Source: Natronorubrum thiooxidans (lineage in GTDB: Archaea > Halobacteriota > Halobacteria > Halobacteriales > Natrialbaceae). From it: a stretch of DNA of 64,000 nucleotides. Both the position numbers and the translations under genes were made by a program. Shown in pieces: positions 43,763 to 51,582 of the stretch. The notes under the pieces are model-generated. The model was not told where the DNA came from. It saw nothing but the letters and a program-made list of their open reading frames with translations, and did no database searches. Positions within the stretch are counted from its first letter, which is position 1. Each line of letters opens with the position of its first letter. The stretch covers positions 62,001 through 126,000 of the forward strand of contig NZ_FTNR01000012.1 in assembly GCF_900156475.1 (NCBI RefSeq), given 5' to 3'.

Positions 43763-44536
43763 ATGTTCGCCTTCGCGCCGTCGATCACGTTCGATGCGAG
43801 CGATCCCGAGACGACAGTCGTACTCGGCCAGTTGTTCGCGTACCTCGCGATCGGCATCGCTGCGGTCGTCTTGTTGTACTACACGTTCGTCTACGTCAAC
43901 GACGTCCTTACGGCTGACGTGACCGAGGCGCAGTGGTTCCTGTTTGCCGGCATCGGCGCTGCGATCGTCTACGCCGTCGCCGGCATCGGGACGCTGTTGC
44001 TCGAGGCCGACTGGCTCGCCGTGTTCGTCGACGGTGCCGTGTTGTTCTTCATCCTCTTTTTTGCCCTGGGAATCCGTGCGATGTACCACGCCGAACGGAC
44101 GGGCACCGGCCGCTCGAGACTCCTTCCTGCGTGGGCCGATTACGCCGTCATCGCCGTCTTCGTCGCTGCGTGGTGGGGCACGTTCCTCGTCGGGACCGAC
44201 TGGACGCACCTGGTCGTCGCGGCCGGCTGGGTACTGACTTCCGCGTGGGCACTCCTCTATGCCGTCCAGACCGTTCGCGTCCACGAAGGAACGACGCTCG
44301 CCGCGCTCACCCGCCACCTGCTGCCGGCGATCCTCTGTGTCGCCGGCGTCGTCTTCGTCGACTTGCTGACCGGCGCGCTCGCCGGCTACGATGCACTCGC
44401 CGACGCCGTCTGGATCGTCGGGACGACGCTCGTTGCCGCGTTCCTGTTCGACACCGCCGTCGCGATCCGCCAGCAGGGCGGCGAACTCGAGCGGCTGTAC
44501 GACTGGACGACCTGGCGCGAGCAGTCACTGGACTGA
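43763..44536 (+). CDS. Seven-helix membrane protein of unknown function
   Basis: 257 residues. Seven predicted helices lie at about 17-45, 53-77, 80-105, 121-141, 143-167, 182-204 and 206-234. This is the count and length of microbial opsins, and helix 3 opens with EADWL, like the bacteriorhodopsin RYADWL. However, helix 7 (WIVGTTLVAAFLFDTAVAI) lacks the retinal-binding lysine, so it cannot be a conventional rhodopsin. No signalling or enzyme domain is attached. Real membrane protein, family unassigned. Confidence 0.65.
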   Translation: MFAFAPSITFDASDPETTVVLGQLFAYLAIGIAAVVLLYYTFVYVNDVLTADVTEAQWFLFAGIGAAIVYAVAGIGTLLLEADWLAVFVDGAVLFFILFFALGIRAMYHAERTGTGRSRLLPAWADYAVIAVFVAAWWGTFLVGTDWTHLVVAAGWVLTSAWALLYAVQTVRVHEGTTLAALTRHLLPAILCVAGVVFVDLLTGALAGYDALADAVWIVGTTLVAAFLFDTAVAIRQQGGELERLYDWTTWREQSLD

Positions 44537-44621
44537 GACGGATTCCTGTAAGTCATTTCCGGTGCACCCGCGACCGCCCTGTGGTCACACCGGTAACTCG
44601 GTACAGCAGACCGTATGAGAC
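44537..44621. repeat. Structured intergenic palindromic repeat, copy C
   Basis: Left arm GAGACGGATTCCTGTA (44536-44551) imperfectly opposes right arm TACAGCAGACCGTATGAGAC (44602-44621). An inner stem joins CCGGTG and CACCGG around 44561-44593. The right arm TAACTCGGTACAGCAG (44594-44609) is identical to copy B, and TCGGTACAGCAGACCG is the exact inverse of copy A. Confidence 0.65.
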
Positions 44622-44890
44622 GGTTTGCAATCCCTGTATCCCAGCGCGACTGCGTGCGAGTTCGCGGTCGCGCCGAAAACTGACAGCCAACAGATCGTCT
44701 GAGACTCGAGTCCGACACAGCAACTCGACTGTCTCTCTGGAGTCGTTTTGTAATAGATACAGGAGAAAATAGCGCGTATACTAGCCAATATTGGTTATTT
44801 ATTCGATTTTCAATACTGGTTCACGTTATCTACAGGATTATGTTTCTCCTATCTCGGTCGTTTTGACAAATGGCATCATCTATCATGTAG
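44622..44890. other. Intergenic leader of the halocyanin gene
   Basis: The rest of the 354-base gap after repeat copy C. It becomes A+T-rich and holds the perfect palindrome CCAATATTGG (44785-44794). The adjacent near-repeats ATATTGGTT and ATACTGGTT may be an operator upstream of the halocyanin/sulfite-oxidase operon. No supported gene lies here. Confidence 0.4.
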
Positions 44891-45370
44891 ATGGCTGACG
44901 AGACACATAGTCGTCGGGGATATCTGAAATACGCCGGTGCCATCAGTGGGATTGCACTTTCGGGGTGTCTCGATAACGACACTGATGCTTCGGATGACGG
45001 CGCTTCGGATGACGATTCCAATGGAGACGGTGAACCCGACGGCGAACAGTCGGACGAACACGAGGTCATCGCTGGTCCGGACGGAAACTGGGAGTTCGAT
45101 CCCGAGGAACTCACGATCGCCGTGGGCGACACCGTGAGGTGGTACTTCGATAGCGCCGGCCACAACGTCACGTCGCATCCGGATGCAGCAACCGAGTGTG
45201 AGAACCCGGAGGGGGCTGAGCCGTTTACCTCCTACGAGGGAGAAAACCACAATTCGGTCATGGAAGAGGAGGCCGAGTTCGAACACACGTTCGAGGTCGC
45301 TGGGGAGTACGTGTACGTTTGTACGCCACACATCCCGCAAATGGTTGGTCAGATACACGTCGAAGAGTGA
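44891..45370 (+). CDS. Halocyanin (type I copper lipoprotein)
   Basis: A 159-residue small blue copper protein. The N-terminus has a Tat/lipoprotein signal (SRRGYLKYAG, then LSGC), then an acidic linker (about residues 27-56) tethering the domain to the membrane. The copper ligands are His in SAGHNVTSHP, then Cys, His and Met in YVCTPHIPQM (C-x2-H-x3-M). It is an electron carrier on the outer face of the membrane. It lies 2 bases before the sulfite-oxidase-type gene, which suggests the two form one electron-transfer pair. ATG at 44891 begins right before the signal. Confidence 0.9.
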   Translation: MADETHSRRGYLKYAGAISGIALSGCLDNDTDASDDGASDDDSNGDGEPDGEQSDEHEVIAGPDGNWEFDPEELTIAVGDTVRWYFDSAGHNVTSHPDAATECENPEGAEPFTSYEGENHNSVMEEEAEFEHTFEVAGEYVYVCTPHIPQMVGQIHVEE

Positions 45371-45372
45371 CA

Positions 45373-46839
45373 ATGTCAACAGAACATACAACCGAACGAA
45401 CCCGAGACGCACAGGACGACGACTCCACCGTAGACGACCGTCGACGTCGGTTTCTTGACCGCCGACGGTTTATGCTGGCCAGCGGCGCTGCGGCGACCGT
45501 CGCGCTCGCCGGCTGTGCTGGCGAGGAGGAAGCCGACGACGAGGATGAAACAGACGATGACGACGGCGGCGGCGAGCCCGAACCCGGCGATCGGGAGTAC
45601 TTAGAGGAGAAGTTCCCGGGCCTGTTGATCCACTCGGCAGATCCGGAAAACGGGGAGGCAGCCGAACGGGAGACGTACACGGAGTACATCACCCCCTCGG
45701 AAGAACACTACATCCGGAATCACTATCTGGCCCCGCGGATCGACGAAACAGAGTGGACGATCTCGCTCGGTGGGCTGGTCGACGAGGAAGCCGACATCTC
45801 GGTCGACGCGCTCCGCGAGGAGTTTTCGACGGAGACGGTCACCCACGTCATGCAGTGTTCCGGCAATGGCCGGTCGTACTTCGATCCGGAGATCGCCGGC
45901 AACCCGTGGATATACGGTGCGGTCGGGAACGCCGAGTGGACCGGCGCGCCGCTCAGTGAGATCATGGAGGAGTACGGGGCCGACACCAGTGACGACATGT
46001 GGGTCATGTTCGCCGGGGACGACGCACCCGACGGCGAACGCGTCTTCGCCCGCTCGATCCCGATGCAGAAGGTCATGGAAGACTGCATCCTGGCCTACGA
46101 GATGAACGGCGAGGAGATGACCGCCGAACACGGCCACCCCGTCCGCGTCGTCGTTCCCGGCTGGTACGGCAATAACAACGTCAAGTGGCTCTCAGAGATC
46201 GAGGTCATGGAGCGGATGATGATAGGTGACGATGAGGACCTGTTCTTGGAGGACTACGAGACCGACGACTACGAGAACTATCTCCACTGGCAGCACAACT
46301 CCTACCGCATCCTCGCGGAGGGCCAGGAATCGATCCGCGTCGAGTCCATCGACGAGTTCGATACCCAGACCCAGATGGACATGGAAGCAAGCGGCGAGCG
46401 GGAGGTGCCGCCGTACATCTACGACCAACTCGTGAAGTCGCTGATCGGCTACCCCGGCATCGACGACACCGTCTCGCCGCGAGACGAAGACGGCATGATC
46501 GAGGTTATCGGTGTCGCCTGGGCCGGCGATGACGAGGTCACCGAGGTCGAAATCTCCGCCGACGGCGGCGAAACCTGGGAGAGCGCGGAGTTCTTCGGCG
46601 AGGACAACGGTCCCTACGCCTGGCGGCAGTTCCGGTACCTGTGGGACCCCGAAGAAGGCGGCGACTACACGCTCGTCTCTCGAGCCACCGACGAAAACGG
46701 CCGAACCCAGCCGCGCGATATCTCGGACATCGAGGACGGACAGCTCACGATCGAAGACGACAGCTTCCCCTACGAGATGGGTGGATACTGTCTCAACGCC
46801 TACGAACCACACGGTGTCGACGTGACCGTGGAGATGTAG
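45373..46839 (+). CDS. Sulfite oxidase-family molybdopterin oxidoreductase (Tat lipoprotein)
   Basis: 488 residues. The N-terminus has twin arginine (RRRRFLDRRRFMLASGAAA) and lipobox ALAGC, then an acidic linker. The molybdenum-cofactor domain carries the Mo-ligand Cys in HVMQCSGNGRSYF, with downstream GHPVRVVVPGWYGNNNVKWL. The C-terminal dimerisation domain includes WAGDDEVTEVEISADGGETWE. Family members oxidise sulfite to sulfate or reduce related oxides. Its pairing with halocyanin suggests that electrons pass to or from the copper protein. The overall length is typical for the SorA/SOX type. Confidence 0.87.
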   Translation: MSTEHTTERTRDAQDDDSTVDDRRRRFLDRRRFMLASGAAATVALAGCAGEEEADDEDETDDDDGGGEPEPGDREYLEEKFPGLLIHSADPENGEAAERETYTEYITPSEEHYIRNHYLAPRIDETEWTISLGGLVDEEADISVDALREEFSTETVTHVMQCSGNGRSYFDPEIAGNPWIYGAVGNAEWTGAPLSEIMEEYGADTSDDMWVMFAGDDAPDGERVFARSIPMQKVMEDCILAYEMNGEEMTAEHGHPVRVVVPGWYGNNNVKWLSEIEVMERMMIGDDEDLFLEDYETDDYENYLHWQHNSYRILAEGQESIRVESIDEFDTQTQMDMEASGEREVPPYIYDQLVKSLIGYPGIDDTVSPRDEDGMIEVIGVAWAGDDEVTEVEISADGGETWESAEFFGEDNGPYAWRQFRYLWDPEEGGDYTLVSRATDENGRTQPRDISDIEDGQLTIEDDSFPYEMGGYCLNAYEPHGVDVTVEM

Positions 46840-46842
46840 CAC

Positions 46843-47370
46843 CTACTGGCGCTTGCCGTACTTTTTCTCCCAGGTTTTCGCGCTGTCGTCGCCCGGTTTC
46901 CCGTAGACGTCGAGGAGCCTGATCTCCACCTCGAGGCGTTCGCCTGCCAGTTCGTGGTTGAAATCGAGGACCACGCGGTCGTCGTCGACAGCCGTTACCC
47001 AGCCGGTCCGGTTGTCGTCGGTCGTCACAAGACTCCCTTCCTCGGGAACCTCGCCGACCAGCTCTTCGACGGCGTCGGGCTCGAGTTCGTGGACGTCGTC
47101 CTCGTCGTACTCGCCAAATGCCCGTTCGGGGTCGGCGATCTCCGTCCGCGTCTCACCCGGTTCGAGGTCCTGCACGACGTCTTCGAGCACCGGGGCGACG
47201 CCGCCGTCGCCGACCCGGAACTCGAGCGGTTTGTAGTCGCGGTGGTCGTGATAGATCCCCTCTCGCTGTGCGACGTCGACGTCCGTTGTGTCGACGATCG
47301 CCCCCGATTCGGGGCCGTCGACCAGCCGGGCGGTGTAGTGGACGACCGCGATCTGCCCTTCTTTTGCCAT
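46843..47370 (-). CDS. FKBP-type peptidyl-prolyl cis-trans isomerase
   Basis: A 175-residue SlyD-like protein of the archaeal FKBP group. The FKBP core begins KEGQIAVVHYTARLVDG, with GDGGVAPVLEDVVQDLEPGETR at the domain centre, then an IF-type insert (EGSLVTTDDNRTGWVTAVDDD) that gives chaperone activity. It ends with FNHELAGERLEVEIRLLDV and a basic tail KKYGKRQ. It catalyses proline isomerisation and holds unfolded chains in the cytoplasm. It is convergent with the oxidoreductase gene, with only 3 bases between. Confidence 0.9.
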   Translation of the reverse strand: MAKEGQIAVVHYTARLVDGPESGAIVDTTDVDVAQREGIYHDHRDYKPLEFRVGDGGVAPVLEDVVQDLEPGETRTEIADPERAFGEYDEDDVHELEPDAVEELVGEVPEEGSLVTTDDNRTGWVTAVDDDRVVLDFNHELAGERLEVEIRLLDVYGKPGDDSAKTWEKKYGKRQ

Positions 47371-47439
47371 GTGTGTACGTGTCTCACAAAACGGTAAAAA
47401 GTCACCGTCGGTCCGGGTCGTCCGCTTCCCGGTGGCGGG

Positions 47440-48504
47440 TTACTCGAGGACGGCCTCGAGGGCGTCCATCGCTCGCTCGACCGTCTCGAGGTCGGCGTTG
47501 TACCCCATGTGTCCGACTCGAAGGATGTCGTCGGCCATGTCGCCGAGGCCCGTCGCGAGCACGACGTTTTCCTCGTCTGCGACTCGCTGTTGAACCCGTT
47601 TCGCCTCGCCCGGCAGCCGAAACGCCGTCACGGTCGGCGAACGCCGTTCGGGGTCGGGATAGCACTCGAGGCCCATCTCAGCGCCGCGCTCGCGACAGCG
47701 TTCGGCGGCCGTCTCGTGGCGCGCATAGACGTCCTCGAGGCCCTCCTCGAGTAGCAGGTCGAGCGCCACGTCGAGGGCGGCGACGTTCGCGCTCAGATGC
47801 GTGTACGGAAACCCGTCGGAGACGTCCTGCCACGGGAGGAAGTTCGTATAGAGCGATGGCGGCTCGCGGGCCTCCATCGCCTCCCACGCGCGGTCGCTGA
47901 TCGCCGCCGTCGTCAACCCCGGCGGCGCGCTGAAACACTTCTGGGACGCCCCGAGACAGACATCGATTCGGTCGGTCGGCACTGGCGTGCCGCCGAGCGA
48001 GGAAACCGCGTCGACGACGCTCACCACGTCGTGGTCCTCGAGCAGGTCCAGGACGGGCTCGAGGTCGTTGAGCGTCCCCGTCGGCGTCTCGCAGTGAACC
48101 ATCGTCGCGAGCGTGTACGGCTCGCCGTCGGCGTCGGCTGCCTCGAGTGCCGCTGCGATTGTTTCGAGGTCGTACGACTCGTCGTAGGCCACGGAGACGA
48201 GGTCGGCCTCGCCGTCGTACGACTCGACGAAGTCCGCGAAGCCGTCGCCGTAGAGTCCGTTGGAAAGACAGAGCACGCGGTCGCCGGGCGCGACCAGCGA
48301 TGCGATGGCCGCCTCGAGGCCAAGGATACCCTCGCCACCGGGGACGACGACGTCATGGGACGTGTCGTAGATCGTCTCGAGTTTCGTACAGACGTCGTCG
48401 TAGCGCTCCGCGAACGCGGCTTCGAGGTCCGGATTCGGCTGCGGTTCGGCCATCGCTTCCCTGACCGCTGGCGGCACCGCCGTCGGTCCTGGCGTGACGT
48501 TCAT
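47440..48504 (-). CDS. Alanine-glyoxylate/serine-pyruvate aminotransferase family protein
   Basis: A 354-residue class V PLP enzyme. N-terminal MNVTPGPTAVPPAVREAM is characteristic, as is VVPGGEGILGLEAAIASL. The cofactor aspartate is in SVVDAVSSLGG and the pyridoxal lysine in LGASQKCFSAPPG near residue 182. Likely reactions are alanine or serine with glyoxylate, or phosphoserine-type chemistry; the substrate is not defined by the motifs. Located alone on the minus strand. Confidence 0.9.
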   Translation of the reverse strand: MNVTPGPTAVPPAVREAMAEPQPNPDLEAAFAERYDDVCTKLETIYDTSHDVVVPGGEGILGLEAAIASLVAPGDRVLCLSNGLYGDGFADFVESYDGEADLVSVAYDESYDLETIAAALEAADADGEPYTLATMVHCETPTGTLNDLEPVLDLLEDHDVVSVVDAVSSLGGTPVPTDRIDVCLGASQKCFSAPPGLTTAAISDRAWEAMEAREPPSLYTNFLPWQDVSDGFPYTHLSANVAALDVALDLLLEEGLEDVYARHETAAERCRERGAEMGLECYPDPERRSPTVTAFRLPGEAKRVQQRVADEENVVLATGLGDMADDILRVGHMGYNADLETVERAMDALEAVLE

Positions 48505-48570
48505 GCACAGTCATGGGACCCGCTCTCATTAGCGAGTTGCGGTTGGTGTTCTGGCGTCGGTTTCGCCGGC

Positions 48571-48810
48571 TTAGAGCGTTCCTTGAAGAACGATCTCGTC
48601 GTCGACTGACTCGAGCATCGACTCCGTGACGACGTAGTCTTCCTCGTCTTCGCCCTCGATCCCTAGCGACGCGAACACGTGCTCTGCGACCGACGGGTTC
48701 GGATCGACGGCGGCGCGGTTGCCATCGACTTTCGCGACGATACCGAGTTCTTTGCCCGCCGCGTCGACGACCGTTTTGCCGACGTCGTCGCCGGTCAGCG
48801 TACCGTTCAT
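48571..48810 (-). CDS. Small PRC-barrel-like protein
   Basis: A 79-residue acidic protein beginning MNGTLTGDDVGKTVVDAAGKE. The segment VGKTVVDAAGKELGIVAKVDGNRAAVDPNPS matches the strand pattern of PRC-barrel domains, which occur in haloarchaeal ribosome-maturation and photosynthesis-related proteins. The remaining part includes VTESMLESVDDEIVLQ. A GTG five codons upstream is possible, but ATG at 48810 gives the compact domain. Function is unassigned. Confidence 0.65.
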   Translation of the reverse strand: MNGTLTGDDVGKTVVDAAGKELGIVAKVDGNRAAVDPNPSVAEHVFASLGIEGEDEEDYVVTESMLESVDDEIVLQGTL

Positions 48811-48977
48811 ACCCCATCCGTTCACGACCGCGCAGATACCTGTTTGGCCGGCACGAGACGGCAGTATCGGTGCAACGTCGGCTTCCCCACCGCCGAGACG
48901 AGCACATCGTCGCTGCCCCCGACCTATTTGACGTTGGTTGGTGATGATACGACCGAAGCAACTGCTTCGTGACAGCT

Positions 48978-49127
48978 ATGACTCACACGATCGAGATTAG
49001 CGATGACCTGAAAGAACGACTCGACAACCACCGCGAAGCGGACGAAACCTACGCGGAGTTCCTCGAAGAACTCGTGTCGATCTACGAGACCGAAGGCGCG
49101 TTTCTCCAGGAAGGCTACTCCGAGTGA
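48978..49127 (+). CDS. 49-residue acidic protein, RHH-like (DUF7557-type)
   Basis: ATG at 48978 to TGA at 49125-49127. The protein starts MTHTIEISDDLKERLDNHRE and ends TEGAFLQEGYSE, with FLEELVSIYE in between. The beta-strand then helix-turn-helix layout resembles ribbon-helix-helix small proteins, such as antitoxin-like or DNA-binding ones. It is highly acidic, in keeping with a haloarchaeal gene. It lies 9 bases before the TIM-like gene, which indicates a two-gene operon. There is no adjacent toxin. Too short for usual length filters, hence easily missed. Confidence 0.75.
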   Translation: MTHTIEISDDLKERLDNHREADETYAEFLEELVSIYETEGAFLQEGYSE

Positions 49128-49136
49128 CGGCGGAGA

Positions 49137-49823
49137 ATGGCACTCGAGTATCCGCACTTCCTGATCAATTTTAAGACCAGCACGGCGACGGTCGGCGAGG
49201 ACGGCCTCGCGTTCGCGCGGACGATCGAGCGCGTGCGAGACGACACGGGGTGTCGCTTCGTCGTCGCACCGCAGCTCACCGATCTCCGGCTCGTCGCCGA
49301 CCGAACGTCGCTGCCGATCGTCGCCCAGTCCGCGACGCTCGCCGACGACGCCGTGATGGGGGCCACGACGTACGAGGCAGTTGCGGCGGCTGGCGCTGAC
49401 GCCGTTTTCATCAACCATCCACAGAACGAGGCCACCTTTGCCGACGTGGCCCGCGCGGTCGATCGGTGTGACGATCTCGGCCTTGAGTCGATCGTCTGTG
49501 TCACCAGCCACGAGCAGGGTCGGGCCGCGCTGACGTTCGACCCCGACTGCCTGCTCTTCGAGCGGCCCGACGACATCGCCAGCGAGTCGGGGCTGGTCCG
49601 GACCCATCCGGAACGCATCGCGGCGTTCGTCAACATGGTCGCAACCCAGAATCCCCGAACGAGCGTCTTCGTCGGCGGCGGGATCCGAACGGCCGAGGAC
49701 GTCGAGCGAGCGTTTTCGTGTGGCGTCGATGCGGCGGGGGCCGCGTCGGCAGCCCTCGAGGCGACGGATCGAGCGGCGTGGTTGCAGTCGGTCGCACGCG
49801 CCGTTCTGGACGCAAGCGAGTAG
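49137..49823 (+). CDS. Triosephosphate isomerase-like TIM-barrel protein (divergent paralogue)
   Basis: A 228-residue protein with the TIM fold order of archaeal triosephosphate isomerases. It retains INFKT with the Asn and Lys of the active site, APQLTD at strand 2, the INHPQNE segment with the catalytic His, Glu in LLFERPDD at loop 6 and GGGIRTAEDV at the phosphate-binding end. The His is not followed by the usual Ser-Glu, and loop 6 differs from authentic enzymes (ASESGL versus the usual GTG). The window contains no other glycolytic neighbour, so a changed substrate is possible. Operon with the 49-residue protein. Confidence 0.65.
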   Translation: MALEYPHFLINFKTSTATVGEDGLAFARTIERVRDDTGCRFVVAPQLTDLRLVADRTSLPIVAQSATLADDAVMGATTYEAVAAAGADAVFINHPQNEATFADVARAVDRCDDLGLESIVCVTSHEQGRAALTFDPDCLLFERPDDIASESGLVRTHPERIAAFVNMVATQNPRTSVFVGGGIRTAEDVERAFSCGVDAAGAASAALEATDRAAWLQSVARAVLDASE

Positions 49824-49840
49824 GCTCGAGGCGGCGCTGG

Positions 49841-51190
49841 TCAGTCGTCCGTAATCGATTCGTGTTCTTGTCCGTGTTCCTGGTTCTCCCGCAGGTGTTC
49901 GACGGCGTGTAGTTCGACCACGGGGAAGATCTTAGCGACGGTGAGGAAAAACAAGATTACCATACAGATGGTTCCGATGACGGACATGATCTCGATCAGG
50001 CTCGGGAAGTACTCCCCGGGCGTTGCGGCGTAGATATCGAGCGTCGGGTGCAAGAGGCCGTCGACGACGAAGAGGATCTTTTCGGTGAGGGTTGCGGTGA
50101 GGACTGCAAGCCCGGAGACGACGGCTCGTTTCTTACTGAACAGTGCGGGACGGATCGCCTGTGCGAAGATGTAGGCGAGTGTCACGGCGACGAGCCCGAT
50201 CGCGAAGAGATAGAGCAGGTTTGCGAAGTTCGCCTCCCAGACGTGTGTCAGGTCCACCGGTGCGGCAAACGAACCGGTAACCATCTGCTGGAGTTGCAGC
50301 CACAGGAACAGCATCGAGAAGAAGCCAAGCCAGAGCGTGAGTCCACGGAAGATATCGTCGGTGATGATGTGGTCCCAGTCGTAGGCCCACCGGAAGCCGT
50401 ACGAGAGCAAGATGACGCCGCTGATCGCAGAAGTCAGCGCGATCGTGAGAAACTGCGGGCCCTGAATGGCACCGAACCAGCCGGGCATCGTCGGGATCAG
50501 GGCGAACAGCCACGGGATAACGCCGCCGTGGAGCAAGAGCGGTGCCATGATGATGATCGCGAGTGCGAGCCACCAGACCATCCGCTGGACGATCTCGTCT
50601 TCTTTTTCGGTGTAGCCGATGGTCATGAATCGGTAGATGGGACCGAGGCGATCCGGCAGCTCCCCGCGTAATCGAGTGATATCGTATCGAAGCGTCAGCG
50701 AGAGGTACGTCGCCGTCAACACGAAATACGCCGTGATGACGGTCACGTCCCACACCAGCGGCGAGTTGTGGATCGTGATGTGGTAGTGGGTGAGTACGCT
50801 CGTCACCATCCGATCCGGCCGGCCCAGATGGATGATGATATAAAAGCCCGCCGCCGAGAGGCCCGCGATCGTCAGCAGTTCGGCCAGCCGGGCGACCGGC
50901 ATGTACCGTTCCATGCCGAGCAGGCGAACTGCAGCTGAAAGAATGATCCCTCCGTGAGCGATCCCGACCCACCAGATGAACGCGCCGATGTACAGCCCCC
51001 ACGTCACACCGCCACCGGTTCCCCAGTCTGATAACCCGGTGACGACCAGCCCCTGTGAGAGCTGGTAGATCCAGCCGACCAAGAACAGAGCAAACACCAA
51101 TCCGGCGACGGCAACCAGCGCGAAATACTTCGTCGACGTGTTCTGTATCGGCCGCAGGATATCGGCCTTTCGTGGTGTTTTCGTACTCAT
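49841..51190 (-). CDS. NrfD/PsrC-type membrane anchor (orphan)
   Basis: 449 residues, about ten hydrophobic helices of the polysulfide reductase NrfD family, which anchor iron-sulfur and molybdopterin partners and react with quinones. Typical motifs are GLYIGAFIWWVGIAHGGIILSA and YIIIHLGRPDRM, plus HITIHNSPLVWDV. The C-terminal tail is polar and His/Glu-rich (HLRENQEHGQEHES). The catalytic and ferredoxin-like partner genes normally beside it are absent here. ATG at 51190 has a TATA box GGTATAAGG about 45 bases upstream (51227-51236). Confidence 0.88.
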   Translation of the reverse strand: MSTKTPRKADILRPIQNTSTKYFALVAVAGLVFALFLVGWIYQLSQGLVVTGLSDWGTGGGVTWGLYIGAFIWWVGIAHGGIILSAAVRLLGMERYMPVARLAELLTIAGLSAAGFYIIIHLGRPDRMVTSVLTHYHITIHNSPLVWDVTVITAYFVLTATYLSLTLRYDITRLRGELPDRLGPIYRFMTIGYTEKEDEIVQRMVWWLALAIIIMAPLLLHGGVIPWLFALIPTMPGWFGAIQGPQFLTIALTSAISGVILLSYGFRWAYDWDHIITDDIFRGLTLWLGFFSMLFLWLQLQQMVTGSFAAPVDLTHVWEANFANLLYLFAIGLVAVTLAYIFAQAIRPALFSKKRAVVSGLAVLTATLTEKILFVVDGLLHPTLDIYAATPGEYFPSLIEIMSVIGTICMVILFFLTVAKIFPVVELHAVEHLRENQEHGQEHESITDD

Positions 51191-51582
51191 TGTGATAGAG
51201 GTTCACAACCGTACCTTGCCCACGTGCCTTATACCATCCGTTGGCCTTGCAAGCACTCTATCAGTTCCTGCTCCCACTCGACCGTCGTGCGATCGGGTCC
51301 CTCGAGGATGAATCGAAGGTGATCTTTTCCTGATCTGATATCCCGCGGGTCCTGCTTGGAAGCGTCGCAGAACGGATTGCCCGTTAGTCCCCGATAGCCG
51401 TTACGATCGTTTGGTGGGCCTTGCCCTTCCAAGGGCAGTGGCTACGTGTCAGCTGACCGTTTTTCCCAGATACTGAACCGAGCCGATGGCCGCAGGGATG
51501 TAAAAAATACTGTATGTGTCTGGCCCCCGTCACTCCGTCGTGACTGAATAAACTAATGTGGCTCCGAAATAGTCTCGACGTT
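51191..51582. other. Intergenic region between NrfD and reductase genes
   Basis: About 390 bases of reduced G+C content. It carries the NrfD promoter (TATA near 51227-51236) and a perfect 7-bp hairpin TGCCCTT/AAGGGCA at 51422-51437. A TTG-initiated open frame on the minus strand (51229-51432, 67 codons) reads plausibly acidic in its second half but has no normal start. It could be the remnant of a small gene. No tRNA or IS end was seen. Confidence 0.35.

Noticed and set aside
43763-44536. Bacteriorhodopsin or sensory rhodopsin
   Set aside because: No lysine in helix 7 to bind retinal, so a functional rhodopsin cannot be claimed.
44585-44788. 67-residue frame antisense to repeat copy C
   Set aside because: It lies on the structured repeat. 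Composition is rich in Cys, Ser and His with no domain, so it is an artefact of the repeat.
48978-49127. Antitoxin of a toxin-antitoxin pair
   Set aside because: The RHH-like small protein has no toxin partner. The neighbour is a TIM-barrel protein.
51229-51432. 67-residue frame upstream of the NrfD gene
   Set aside because: Starts only at TTG with an immediate upstream stop and no Shine-Dalgarno or TATA support. Its second half is mildly plausible, but a functional gene is not supported.
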